Shown here in pieces: positions 1 to 7,812 of a DNA stretch of 16,024 bases. Location of the stretch: assembly GCA_022360105.1 (NCBI GenBank), contig JAKSDL010000102.1:1-16024 (forward strand). The letters run 5' to 3'. The stretch is from Pseudomonadota bacterium (GTDB lineage Bacteria; SAR324; XYD2-FULL-50-16; JAHJRI01). The notes under the pieces were generated by a model that was not told the DNA's origin, ran no database searches, and worked only from the letters and a program-made list of their open reading frames with translations. The position numbers and the translations under genes are program-made. Every line of letters begins with the position of its first letter. Position 1 is the first letter of the stretch.

Positions 1-2
1 CA

Positions 3-68
3 CTCTGAAGGAGTGCTTCATCGAGATGATGATTTTCAAACCTTGGTTTTGAAATGCTCCTTCAGAGC
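3..68. repeat. Long imperfect hairpin at left edge
   Basis: The 11-base arm CTCTGAAGGAG (3-13) has an exact reverse complement at 58-68. Inside it, TTTCAAACC and GGTTTTGAAA form a second nested pair with a one-base bulge. No coding sequence is seen here. It could be a dispersed inverted repeat or the terminator of a gene to the left of the window; there is no clear T-run, so the repeat reading is preferred. Confidence 0.6.
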
Positions 69-91
69 ATAAAAACTGTAGAACCTGTCAA

Positions 92-221
92 CATAGGGTT
101 TCGCTACGCTACATCCTATGCTTTTATAAGATGCTCCAAAGACTCAGTATTAGGTGACCCAGTTGACGAAAACTTTGTAAAAAATAACTTAGCGCTTATG
201 GGGTCAAGCCCGAAATGACAA
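92..221. repeat. Fragments of dispersed repeats
   Basis: CATAGG (92-97) pairs with CCTATG (115-120) around a GCTACGCT-rich centre. At about 199-221 there is a half-element reading GGGTCAAGCCCGAAATGACA. This resembles one end of the repeat near 3735-3836 and a widespread bacterial intergenic repeat. The rest of 69-255 shows no gene or RNA that I recognise. Confidence 0.45.
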
Positions 222-255
222 GTAATCAAGTTCTTCTAACACATCAGTCTGACAT

Positions 256-1704
256 CTATTTTCCATCAATCCACTTCTGCTCTTTTTCTACGATTGCTTT
301 AATTCCCTGTTGTACCTCTTTCGGTAACGGTTCAATGGTGTGCTTTTCCAGGATGTCATCCACAACCTTGGCCGCTTTTTGTTCCATGGTGAGTTCACCT
401 CTTTTTTTCCAGCGGTCGTAGTTGCCTTTTTCAAATAATTTGGAATAAAAAGGTTCCTTATAGTGATTCAGGGTATGGGGATGATCCAGGTAATTTCCTG
501 TGGGACCCAACTCGTCAACCACATCCAAAGCCAGGGTTTCATCGGTAACTTCGACACCTTTGGTGGCAGCCCTGAGAAAGCCAATGGTTTCATTGGCTAT
601 AACCTGCAATTGCAGGGACCCTTGCATTCCCGAATCCATGAATCCCACATCATGCACAATGTTTGCGCCATGCAAAAGGGCAGTCATCAGACTGACAGTA
701 ACCTCCATCCCGGTTTGCTGATCCAGTGCTTTGGAATCGGTTGATCCGCCCAACCCGAAAACGGGCAGGTTGTAATATTTACCCATGGACGTAGGAACAC
801 CCTGTTCATCAGCCAGAACGTAATTCCCCACCATCGTTTTAAGGTTATAGGGGCCGCCGTTCCAACCCGGCACTGCCACGGGAACACCCTCATTGACAAG
901 TTGAGCTAACACGATCCCAAGTAAAATGCCTGCATTCATTGATGCCATGCATCCGGCAGTGGTAACCGGGGAGTTAACTCCACCGGCATTCAGTGGAATC
1001 CACAATTGTGGCAATCCTTTTTCAGCCAGGTAAATACACTTTTGCAATGCCTCTTCATTTGCGACCAGACCGGATGTCACATTCACATAACAGGTAGCAA
1101 ACGGATGCTGTTTGAAAGCTTCTTCTCCGCCCGCCACCAGCTCGCACATTTCGACTGCTGCCTTGCATCCCTCAAAATCAGGCGTTACAAAAACAATGGG
1201 TTTGCTGGTATAGTTCAGCATGACCTCCATCTGGTAACGATCGTATATTCTCTGGTCAACATCTTTGGGAAGAAACAGGGACATCACAAAGTCAAACTCA
1301 GGTAAAGCATCCATTACCTTCACAGCATTTATTACATCACTAAGCTTTGGATCACGTCTTTGTCCTGTCTGGTGGTCCAGCACCGTCAAACAGTCGGAGC
1401 CTCCGCCAAAATAGGTCTGGTAATCACAAGCCCGTATTCCGGGCTTTTTGAATCTGTCGTAAAGTGTAATACGCTCGGGCACTGTGGAAAGGGCTCTGGA
1501 TACCATATATTCCGGTATTCGAACTCTTAGTCCTTCAACAGCAGCCCCGCCTTTGGCAAGTATTTCCCTGGCTGGCTCATAATGAACGTCTACACCGGTT
1601 CGTTCCAGAATCTCCAAGGTCCCCTGGTGGATTTTTCTGCATTCCTCTGCGCCCATTCTTGCATAGTGGGCGCTAATCATGCTTGTGTTGTGAGTCGAAA
1701 TCAT
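256..1704 (-). CDS. MttB-family corrinoid methyltransferase (non-pyrrolysine), copy 1
   Basis: The 482-residue protein belongs to the trimethylamine methyltransferase (MttB) superfamily, in which a TIM-barrel enzyme moves a methyl group from a methylated amine to the cobalt of a partner corrinoid protein in the cytoplasm. Family hallmarks are the N-terminal helix ending in EILERTGVDV (about 31-40), YFGGGSDC (98-105), STDSKALDQQ (321-330) and HDVGFMDSG (351-359), and the length is normal. There is no in-frame amber codon inside the gene, so it is not a pyrrolysine enzyme. Characterised relatives of that kind demethylate glycine betaine, proline betaine, carnitine or butyrobetaine; which substrate applies here cannot be read from the sequence. 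The first ATG is kept, although no strong Shine-Dalgarno precedes it; an alternative ATG lies 8 codons in. It is divergent from the GntR regulator and the corrinoid protein gene, its likely controller and partner. Confidence 0.9.
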   Translation of the reverse strand: MISTHNTSMISAHYARMGAEECRKIHQGTLEILERTGVDVHYEPAREILAKGGAAVEGLRVRIPEYMVSRALSTVPERITLYDRFKKPGIRACDYQTYFGGGSDCLTVLDHQTGQRRDPKLSDVINAVKVMDALPEFDFVMSLFLPKDVDQRIYDRYQMEVMLNYTSKPIVFVTPDFEGCKAAVEMCELVAGGEEAFKQHPFATCYVNVTSGLVANEEALQKCIYLAEKGLPQLWIPLNAGGVNSPVTTAGCMASMNAGILLGIVLAQLVNEGVPVAVPGWNGGPYNLKTMVGNYVLADEQGVPTSMGKYYNLPVFGLGGSTDSKALDQQTGMEVTVSLMTALLHGANIVHDVGFMDSGMQGSLQLQVIANETIGFLRAATKGVEVTDETLALDVVDELGPTGNYLDHPHTLNHYKEPFYSKLFEKGNYDRWKKRGELTMEQKAAKVVDDILEKHTIEPLPKEVQQGIKAIVEKEQKWIDGK

Positions 1705-1746
1705 AAGAAACCCGTTGATAGATCAGATAGGAAAATTGATATATCT

Positions 1747-1776
1747 AAACTAGTATTTGGGCAATCAACCTGTCAA
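1747..1776 (-). promoter_or_regulatory. Possible sigma70-type promoter for the leftward mttB-like gene
   Basis: On the minus strand a perfect TTGACA (1776-1771) is followed 18 bases later by TAGTTT (1752-1747), a weak -10 match. It lies about 45 bases ahead of the start codon at 1704. The -35 is convincing and the -10 is not. Confidence 0.35.
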
Positions 1777-1789
1777 ATTGATAATGACA
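1771..1789. promoter_or_regulatory. Candidate operator, TGTCA-N9-TGACA
   Basis: Five-base inverted half-sites TGTCA and TGACA are spaced by 9 bases and overlap the putative -35 of the divergent methyltransferase gene. The site sits in the control region shared with the GntR-family regulator, which as a dimer would bind such a palindrome. Assigning the site to that regulator is inference, because five-base half-sites arise by chance. Confidence 0.3.
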
Positions 1790-2064
1790 AACTAAAAAAG
1801 CTCTTGATATAGTTTTTACCATTCAAATTACACATAATGTTAGGTTTTAGTTCAGCCATGCCTGGTCTTTAAGCACAGGCTTTGATTCCGGTTTTGACTG
1901 TGTTTATCAATTGGCGGCTATCAGTTGTCAGTCTGTGGGGCAATTATTCATGTCTCCAAGAGATTATGGAAAACCACTCAGTGATCAGGTCGCAACCTCT
2001 ATTTTTTGGATAGATGGTGATCTGATTGCTTATATTGGTTCATTTAATCCGAAAGAAGTGTCAC
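1790..2064. other. Divergent intergenic region
   Basis: This stretch separates the leftward methyltransferase gene from the rightward regulator. A TATATT at 2031-2036 could be the -10 box of the regulator, but it has no good -35 at normal spacing. Short open frames here have no family-like sequence. A TCAGTTGTCAGTCTG stretch near 1920-1935 resembles the repeat at 12635-12740 only weakly. No RNA gene was seen. Confidence 0.4.
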
Positions 2065-2763
2065 ATGCAATCACAACACCTGGGAAACGACATAAAATCC
2101 AAGCTTTACCGGGAGATTAAGACAGCCATTATTACCGGTCAGAAAACATCCGGACAGCGGTTGGAGGTCGATGAAATAAAGCAGGAATATGGAGCCAGCA
2201 CTACTCTGGTGAGAGACGCATTACAACTATTGAGTTTTGAGCATTTGGTGACTATCAAACCCAGGTCCGGATATTTTGTCAGTTGTGTCAGCCTGAAAGA
2301 ATTAAGAGATTTATTGGAACTGCGGGAGGTGCTGGAAGTTGCAGCTGTGCAAATGGCGGTCGATAAAATAACCGATCAGGAACTGAAGTTCCTTGATTCA
2401 ATTCACGGCGAGTACACAGGTGATGATGATGAATCATACGGGCGCTACACGGACGAAAACCGGAATTTCCATTACTTAATTGCAAAGGCTTCAGGCAACG
2501 ATCAATTGGCTGATTCATTGGGGAAGTTGCTGGATCGCCTGGCTCGTTTTATGGTGATTCGTCGTGCCGGAGATTCGTTGCTGGATATTCACGGCATTTT
2601 ATTGGAAAAATTAAAAAAACGAGACAAAGAGGGGGCGGTTGCAGCTATCAAAACTGAATTGCGGGAAACCAGAGAAGCCGTCATGGATTATATAATGCGT
2701 GAAGAGGGGGAGTTTATGATGCTTGGTGGAGGAAAGAGGGATGAAAAGTCCGTGGATGCTTAA
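2065..2763 (+). CDS. GntR-family transcriptional regulator, FadR/FCD subfamily
   Basis: This is a 232-residue one-component regulator. A winged helix-turn-helix occupies about residues 8-75, containing the typical TTLVRDALQLL recognition helix and the wing TIKPRSGYFVS. It is followed by an all-helical FCD ligand domain with LRDLLELREVLE, DENRNFHYLIAKASGN and HGILLEKLKKRDKEGAV. The Asp/His positions fit the metal-containing FCD pocket that senses small organic acids. The open frame extends 13 codons further upstream, but the ATG at 2065 is chosen because a purine-rich GAAAGAAG lies just before it and the family homology begins there. It lies 97 bases ahead of the corrinoid protein gene with no terminator between them, so the two are probably co-transcribed. 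The likely role is substrate-responsive control of the adjacent methyltransferase genes; the ligand is unknown. Confidence 0.88.
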   Translation: MQSQHLGNDIKSKLYREIKTAIITGQKTSGQRLEVDEIKQEYGASTTLVRDALQLLSFEHLVTIKPRSGYFVSCVSLKELRDLLELREVLEVAAVQMAVDKITDQELKFLDSIHGEYTGDDDESYGRYTDENRNFHYLIAKASGNDQLADSLGKLLDRLARFMVIRRAGDSLLDIHGILLEKLKKRDKEGAVAAIKTELRETREAVMDYIMREEGEFMMLGGGKRDEKSVDA

Positions 2764-2849
2764 TCTATAAATGGTGTGATCTGATCATCTGGATCAATTG
2801 CAATCCTTAATAACTATGAGAGGATACAACAATCAACGTAATTATTGAT

Positions 2850-2853
2850 GGAG
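2850..2853 (+). promoter_or_regulatory. Ribosome binding site of the corrinoid protein gene
   Basis: GGAG seven bases before the ATG at 2861 fixes the start of the corrinoid protein. Confidence 0.6.
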
Positions 2854-2860
2854 AAATACA

Positions 2861-3496
2861 ATGTTTGACAAACAAAAACTAATCGATGCTGTTGTTGAAG
2901 GAGAGGAATCGCAAGTAACGGATTTGGTCAAATCGAGTCTGGAACAGGGAATTGCTGCCAGTGCTATCTTAAACGAAGGATTAATTGCAGCCATGGATCT
3001 GGTTGGTGAGTTGATGGAAGAGGAAGAGATATTTATCCCGGAAGTCTTGATGGCAGCCAAAGCGATGAGCGCGGGTGTTGAAATAATTAAGCCTTTGTTG
3101 GGGGAGGATAGTCAGCTGGTGAACGGCAAAGTGGTGATCGGAACCGTTCAGGGGGATTTGCATGATATCGGTAAAAACCTGGTGGCTATGATGATAGAAG
3201 GTAGCGGTGTTGAAGTAGAAAACCTGGGGGTTAACGTATCCGTGGATGCCTTCATCGATAGTGTCAAGAATAACAATGCCAATGTGGTTTGCATGTCTGC
3301 TTTGTTAACCACCACCATGCCGATCATGCAACAGACCATAGAAGCCTTGGAATCAAATGGTTTAAGAGACAAGGTCAAGGTTCTGGTAGGTGGAGCATCG
3401 GTAACCCAGTCTTTTGCCGATCAAATCGGAGCTGATGGATATGCTCCGGATGCCGGCGCGGCAGCCAAGCTGGTTAAATCTATGTTGACTGCCTGA
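2861..3496 (+). CDS. Corrinoid (B12-binding) methyl-carrier protein, MttC/MtbC type
   Basis: This 211-residue cytoplasmic protein carries a methyl group on cobalamin between methyltransferases. Residues about 1-85 form the helical cap domain, with EVLMAAKAMSAGVEIIKPLL at its end. Residues 88-211 form the Rossmann-like cobalamin domain with the signature DLHDIGKN at 99-106; His101 should be the lower cobalt ligand. The later SALLTTTMPIM (146-156) and GGASVTQ (177-183) segments and the terminal GADGYAPDA are also typical. Length matches MttC, MtbC and MtgC-like proteins. It follows the GntR gene on the same strand. MttB-type partners lie on both sides in separate transcription units, so one carrier may serve two methyltransferases. 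No reductive activase or second-step methyltransferase is nearby to show where the methyl group goes. Confidence 0.95.
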   Translation: MFDKQKLIDAVVEGEESQVTDLVKSSLEQGIAASAILNEGLIAAMDLVGELMEEEEIFIPEVLMAAKAMSAGVEIIKPLLGEDSQLVNGKVVIGTVQGDLHDIGKNLVAMMIEGSGVEVENLGVNVSVDAFIDSVKNNNANVVCMSALLTTTMPIMQQTIEALESNGLRDKVKVLVGGASVTQSFADQIGADGYAPDAGAAAKLVKSMLTA

Positions 3497-3535
3497 TTCA
3501 AGTAATCGGTCTTATTATATCGTGATCAATGTATA

Positions 3536-3563
3536 GATGAGTCGCTTTATTGGCTCATCTTTT
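3536..3563 (+). terminator. Rho-independent terminator after the corrinoid protein gene
   Basis: GATGAGTC (3536-3543) pairs with GGCTCATC (3552-3559), including one G-U pair, around an 8-base loop, and TTTT follows directly. It lies 40 bases past the stop codon. It marks the end of the regulator/corrinoid unit and separates it from the AOR gene. Confidence 0.65.
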
Positions 3564-3734
3564 CCTTCCCGGTTCTGCATCACAATTCTTCCTTCCTTGC
3601 CAGTATCTTTACAAATGTCACAGAGGTGGATCTATCGTTTCGTTCGACGCTGCAAGATTCGCTTATCAACAGCCGTATAATCAGCAAGTTACCGCAAAAA
3701 TCAGTTTTATTATTGAAAGTGACTGTCACCGACA

Positions 3735-3836
3735 GTCATGCCGGACTTGATCCGGCATCCAAAATCAGCGAACCAACAAAACCTGTTTAGATTCCGGGTC
3801 ATGAAATGCGAGGCTCGCAGCATCGATCGGAATGAC
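3735..3836. repeat. Dispersed inverted-repeat element, about 100 bp
   Basis: GTCAT at 3735 pairs with ATGAC ending at 3836. Inside lies a perfect 8-bp hairpin, ATGCCGGA (3738-3745) with TCCGGCAT (3751-3758), and further in TGCGAG/CTCGCA. The GTCATGCCGG and CGGAATGACG ends match a common type of intergenic repeat found across many bacterial phyla, and a half-copy lies near 199-221. The rest of 3564-4003 shows no gene. Confidence 0.6.
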
Positions 3837-4003
3837 GCGGGGATACGCTCTAAATTGTCATAGAGAGTGCATTGTTAACCAAAAACCCCCATCTGATACT
3901 GGCTCCTGCATCGTGATAACGAAACTCCGGATGGATCAGGCTTGAAAATGGTGCATCTTACTAAAAATCCAAAATATGTGTTGTTAAAGATTGTTGTATG
4001 TCT

Positions 4004-4032
4004 TTGACAAATTTTTCCCGAATCCCTAAAAT
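4004..4032 (+). promoter_or_regulatory. Sigma70-type promoter for the AOR gene
   Basis: TTGACA (4004-4009), a 17-base spacer and TAAAAT (4027-4032) match the consensus at 11 of 12 positions with ideal spacing. Transcription would begin near 4040, giving a leader of about 165 bases before the ATG at 4206. This is the best promoter match in the window, and it supports the AOR plus second MttB gene forming their own transcription unit. Confidence 0.6.
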
Positions 4033-4104
4033 TTCACTTTCAAGATGCCAAAATCCGTAGTTGTTCCCCATTTTTTTTATTTCGACCCTATTTTTGACTA
4101 AGTA

Positions 4105-4116
4105 CTGTAATTACAG
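4105..4116. promoter_or_regulatory. Perfect 12-base palindrome CTGTAATTACAG
   Basis: A fully symmetric 12-mer lies between the predicted promoter and the AOR start, in an AT-rich leader. Its position just downstream of the predicted transcription start would suit a repressor operator. No family is assigned to it. Confidence 0.35.
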
Positions 4117-4205
4117 ATGCTTGGATTTTATTTAGGGTTTTTAAATAGGTTTAATTTAGAGGATAGGTACAAAAATAACCTGTTTTTTCTTTTTTTGGAT
4201 GTTAA

Positions 4206-6080
4206 ATGAACTCTTTAGGCTCAATCTTAGAAATTGATCTAACTCTGCAAAGTTACTGTTTCTATCCGTTTCCGGAAAATTTACTAAAAACCTATATCTG
4301 TGGCAGAGGGTTCAATGTTGCTTATCTTAATGAAAAGCTGCCAGTAAATGTCGATCCACTAGGGCCTGAGAACAAATTGATGTTTTCCAGTGGTCTGCTG
4401 ACAAATAAGCGGGCTCCAGTTTCTCCCCGGTTACATGTTAGCGCTCGATCTCCTTTAACCAACATTCTGGGTAGCTCCAATATTGGAGGTAATGCCGGAA
4501 TGATGCTGACGGCGATAGGCATACAAACAATTATTGTTAAAGGAAAAGCTGAAAAACCAACGTATGTGATGGTTGATGGCGAATCTGTAGAGTTCAAAAA
4601 CGCTGAAAATCTATGGGGGTGTGACACCTGGAATACGGAAGACTGGCTTAAAGAGCAGTATCAGGATAGGGAAGTGGGAGTCTTGGCCATCGGCCCCGCG
4701 GGAGAAAACCTGACACGTTTTGCAGCAATCATTTCGGAAAAAGACCATGCAGCAGGCAGGACCGGCATGGGAGCTGTTATGGGATCAAAGAATCTCAAAG
4801 CTGTTGTTGTAGATTGTAACACCCGGCAGATGAAAAGGCAGGACAAGTTACAGGGAGATACAATAAAGCGTTATATCAAAGCTTTGCGGGAATCGAGTGA
4901 ATTCAGAAAATTTGCCGAATATGGAGGGGCTGGATATGTGAAATGGGCGGATGATCTGGGTATTCTGGCAACAAGAAACTATCGTCAAAACAGATTCGAA
5001 CACATCAATGAGATTGATGGTAAATCGCTGAAGCAATATCGAGTAAAAAAGAAGGGCTGTCCCAATTGTCCCATCAAGTGCAAGGCGGATTTAAAATTTG
5101 AAGAATCCACGAATGAAACTGCAACCCGCCCTGAGTTTGAAACCATGGTTAACCTGGGGTCCAAATGCGGATTGAGCAATCTTAAAGAGTTGGTCAACCT
5201 GGACAATCTTTGCACCAGGCTCGGTCTGGATACTATTTCCACCGGGAACGCCATCTCTTTTGCCATGGATCTGTATCAAAGAGGTATCCTTTCCGCTACG
5301 GACGCTGGTGGTCTGGATCTGGATTGGGGAAACGCAGAAACCATGAAAACCCTGGTGGAAGATCTGGCCTATCATCGAAACCTGGGTAAATTACTTGCCC
5401 AAGGTGTTAAACGGGCTGCAGAAGAGATCGGCAGGGGATCTGAGCAGTTTGCACCCCATGTGAAAGGTCTGGAATTGGCCGCCTACCATCCCTACAACAT
5501 TATGGGGACTGCACTGGGATATGCGGTCTCAAGTCGGGGTGGTGATTACAGCAGTGTTTATGCATCCATGGAATATACCTGGACACCCGAGAAAGCGGAC
5601 CTTGAATTCGGCACCGAACAGGCTGTGAATCTTGGCTCCATTTACGGTAAACCCAGCTTAATTAAAAGGGCAATGATAGTAAATGTAGTGCTGGACTCTC
5701 TGGGTATCTGCAAGGTTCCGGTTTTATCCCTCCTGGGCAAATTTGATCTGAAGCTTGAAACCGAGCTAGTCAATACGCTTACCGGTCTTTCGTTTAGTTC
5801 GGAAGAACTTTTTGAGATCGGTGAACGCATTATCCATACAGAACGTTATCTGAATTACAAATTCGGTTCTCGCGCAATTGAAGATCGCCTGCCAAATATG
5901 TTCTTTATGGAAGAATATATCTCCAGTGGACGACCTTCCGAGGCCTTGGAGTGGATGGAACCCATGAAAATGGAATTCTACCGGGAAATGGGCTGGGAAT
6001 CGGATGGCTGTCCTTCTGAAAAAAAATTGCTGGAAATGGGCATTAATATATCTGAATGCCCTGATCAACCGGCTGCCTGA
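4206..6080 (+). CDS. Aldehyde:ferredoxin oxidoreductase family protein (tungsten/molybdenum bis-pterin)
   Basis: The 624-residue protein is full length for the AOR family, cytoplasmic enzymes that oxidise aldehydes to acids with a tungsten (rarely molybdenum) bis-pyranopterin and a 4Fe-4S cluster, passing electrons to ferredoxin. Visible motifs are the N-terminal SILEIDLT and CGRGFNVAYL (32-41), GPAGENLTRFA (163-173) and GRTGMGAVMGSKNLKAV (184-200). The cluster cysteines are CPNCPIKC at 285/288/292, with the fourth, DSLGIC, at 502. All four ligands are present, so it should be active. Only a short GGA precedes the ATG at 4206, but family homology starts immediately, so that start is kept. It has its own promoter, and 249 bases separate it from the second methyltransferase gene on the same strand. 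The substrate aldehyde is unknown; other AOR-superfamily roles, such as benzoyl-CoA-type reduction, cannot be excluded from sequence. Confidence 0.93.
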   Translation: MNSLGSILEIDLTLQSYCFYPFPENLLKTYICGRGFNVAYLNEKLPVNVDPLGPENKLMFSSGLLTNKRAPVSPRLHVSARSPLTNILGSSNIGGNAGMMLTAIGIQTIIVKGKAEKPTYVMVDGESVEFKNAENLWGCDTWNTEDWLKEQYQDREVGVLAIGPAGENLTRFAAIISEKDHAAGRTGMGAVMGSKNLKAVVVDCNTRQMKRQDKLQGDTIKRYIKALRESSEFRKFAEYGGAGYVKWADDLGILATRNYRQNRFEHINEIDGKSLKQYRVKKKGCPNCPIKCKADLKFEESTNETATRPEFETMVNLGSKCGLSNLKELVNLDNLCTRLGLDTISTGNAISFAMDLYQRGILSATDAGGLDLDWGNAETMKTLVEDLAYHRNLGKLLAQGVKRAAEEIGRGSEQFAPHVKGLELAAYHPYNIMGTALGYAVSSRGGDYSSVYASMEYTWTPEKADLEFGTEQAVNLGSIYGKPSLIKRAMIVNVVLDSLGICKVPVLSLLGKFDLKLETELVNTLTGLSFSSEELFEIGERIIHTERYLNYKFGSRAIEDRLPNMFFMEEYISSGRPSEALEWMEPMKMEFYREMGWESDGCPSEKKLLEMGINISECPDQPAA

Positions 6081-6145
6081 TCTATTACTTTGTTTGCGAA
6101 CCAGGATAAACGATGATGCCATTTAGTTAAGGGATGCTGGCCAGT

Positions 6146-6249
6146 AAGATGTCACTCTGACTATGAGAACAGAGGCTAACATCTTCGAAAAAGAAACTCT
6201 CCGGGCTTTGACAGATCCTTCACTGCTTACAGGATGACAAACTGTCCTG
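6146..6249. repeat. Degenerate inverted-repeat element between AOR and second MttB gene
   Basis: AAGATGT (6146-6152) pairs with ACATCTT (6179-6185) around an inner CTCTG/CAGAG pair (6155-6159, 6170-6174). A second hairpin, CAGGA/TCCTG, lies at 6230-6234 and 6245-6249. The TGTCACTCTGA and ATCCTTCACTG...CAGGATGACA segments resemble the ends of a widespread intergenic repeat. It occupies most of the gap and could reduce read-through between the two genes. Confidence 0.5.
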
Positions 6250-6329
6250 ATTCTCTTTTCTGATTGCTTTTGGGGTAACCGTGGGATCCTGGTTCTTAAA
6301 TTTTTAACCGCTATTGTGAGAAAATTGTG

Positions 6330-7763
6330 ATGACTGAGGAAATAACCTTTTCACCAACCCTTTCCTTTATTTCCGACGCAGACAAAAAGAAGTTGTTTGC
6401 TTCGGCTTTGCGATTACTGGAAGAGATCGGTCAAAAACTGGAGCACAAGGAAGCGTTGACATTGCTGACCGATGCCGGGGCCACTGTTGAAGACAACATT
6501 GTTAAGATACCTTCCGGGTTGGTGGAAAAAGCTTTAAAAACCGTACCTTCCAATATTTTCGTTTACAATCGGGAAGGTGAACTTGCCATGGAGCTTGGTG
6601 GTCGGCGGTCATATTACGGTACCGGGTCGGATTTGATCTACCGTTTGAAGCCAGGTACTCAGGAACGTCATCATTGTCGATTGGAAGATGTGGTGGAGGC
6701 AGCAAGACTGGCAGATGCCTTGCCAAACCTTGATTTTGTGATGTCTTTTGCACATCCTCACGAACTCGATCCGAACACGGCATATCTGGCCAGTTTTAAG
6801 GCCATGGCCGAAAACACCGTGAAACCAATTGTAAACACGGCCGAAGGTTATGATGATCTTTATGAGATCTGGAAGATATCAGCCATTCTTAGGGGCGGAG
6901 AACAGGAATTACGTGATAAACCGTATTGGATTCACTACGCCGAGCCCAGCAGTCCGCTAAATCACCCGGACAAAAGCATTGATAAGTTATTGCTTTGTGC
7001 GGAAAAGGGAATGCCGGTTATCTATTCCCCAGCTCCGATTGCCGGGTCCACGGCACCGATGACAATCGCCGGCCATGTTACCCAGGGATTGGCAGAATCA
7101 TTATTTGGTGTAGTGATTCATCAGCTAAAAGCCGCGGGAGCGCCTATTTTGATGGGAATGGGAGCAGCGGTACTGGATATGGCTACCAGTCAGTGTTCTT
7201 ACAATGCACCGGAATATCTCATGGCCTATCTCACTATGGTTGAGATGACCAAATATCTGAATGTGCCCAACTGGGGCTACGCTGGTACCACAGATGCGCA
7301 GATTCCCGATGGACAGGCAACCTATGAAGCAGGATTGTTAACCTTCCTGTCATCCACTATTGGATCAAACCTGAATCACGATGTGGGCTATGTGGATTTC
7401 GGTCGGGCCGGATCACTGGAGATGATGGTGATTATGAACGAGATCATTGGACAGATAAGAAGGATGCAACAAGGTGTGATTGTAAACGACGAGCAGATCG
7501 CTTTGGATGTTATCAAGGAGGTAGGACTAACCGACCATTTTCTGTCCCATGCCCATACCCTCAAGCATTTCAAAACCACTCAATGGCGACCCAAATTATT
7601 AACCAGACAGGCCTTTCACACTTGGGAGGAAAAAGGCAGCAAACCTCTGCTGCAACGAGCCAATGAGCAACTGGCTAAAATCCAGAAAAAACATACCCCT
7701 CAGCCCATTGAGGAACCAAAAGCCGCAGAAATTGATAAATTGGTAGCAGGGTTTAAAGGCTGA
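6330..7763 (+). CDS. MttB-family corrinoid methyltransferase (non-pyrrolysine), copy 2
   Basis: This 477-residue protein is a second MttB-superfamily methyltransferase, expected to transfer a methyl group from a methylated substrate to a corrinoid protein. The hallmarks YYGTGSDL (96-103), TTDAQIPDGQ (321-330) and HDVGYVDFG (351-359) fall at the same positions as in copy 1 (numbering from the GTG at 6327), yet overall similarity is limited. Copy 1 has DSG where this one has DFG, and SKALDQ where this one has AQIPDG. The two therefore probably use different substrates. There is no internal amber codon. GTG at 6327 and ATG at 6330 are adjacent in-frame starts; ATG is preferred, and there is no strong ribosome binding site. 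It follows the AOR on the same strand. There is no corrinoid partner in this transcription unit; the nearest is at 2861-3496. Confidence 0.9.
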   Translation: MTEEITFSPTLSFISDADKKKLFASALRLLEEIGQKLEHKEALTLLTDAGATVEDNIVKIPSGLVEKALKTVPSNIFVYNREGELAMELGGRRSYYGTGSDLIYRLKPGTQERHHCRLEDVVEAARLADALPNLDFVMSFAHPHELDPNTAYLASFKAMAENTVKPIVNTAEGYDDLYEIWKISAILRGGEQELRDKPYWIHYAEPSSPLNHPDKSIDKLLLCAEKGMPVIYSPAPIAGSTAPMTIAGHVTQGLAESLFGVVIHQLKAAGAPILMGMGAAVLDMATSQCSYNAPEYLMAYLTMVEMTKYLNVPNWGYAGTTDAQIPDGQATYEAGLLTFLSSTIGSNLNHDVGYVDFGRAGSLEMMVIMNEIIGQIRRMQQGVIVNDEQIALDVIKEVGLTDHFLSHAHTLKHFKTTQWRPKLLTRQAFHTWEEKGSKPLLQRANEQLAKIQKKHTPQPIEEPKAAEIDKLVAGFKG

Positions 7764-7812
7764 GAACATTTTGGAATTGTAAATATTATGTTTAGGGATT
7801 TTTATATTGAAT

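Noticed and set aside
256..258. The first MttB-like gene ends in TAG, which could suggest pyrrolysine read-through.
   Set aside because: The next in-frame stop follows three codons later, the protein already has full family length, and pyrrolysine in MttB is internal, not terminal.
463..744. Open frame on the plus strand opposite the first MttB-like gene.
   Set aside because: It is a shadow of the conserved methyltransferase frame, with no ribosome binding site or family resemblance.
2026..2064. Thirteen extra N-terminal codons on the GntR regulator.
   Set aside because: They show no family resemblance, and the ATG at 2065 has a purine-rich ribosome binding region.
3735..3836. CRISPR-like array or small RNA from the hairpins in the long gap.
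   Set aside because: There are no regularly spaced direct repeats; the structure is an inverted repeat of the common dispersed type.
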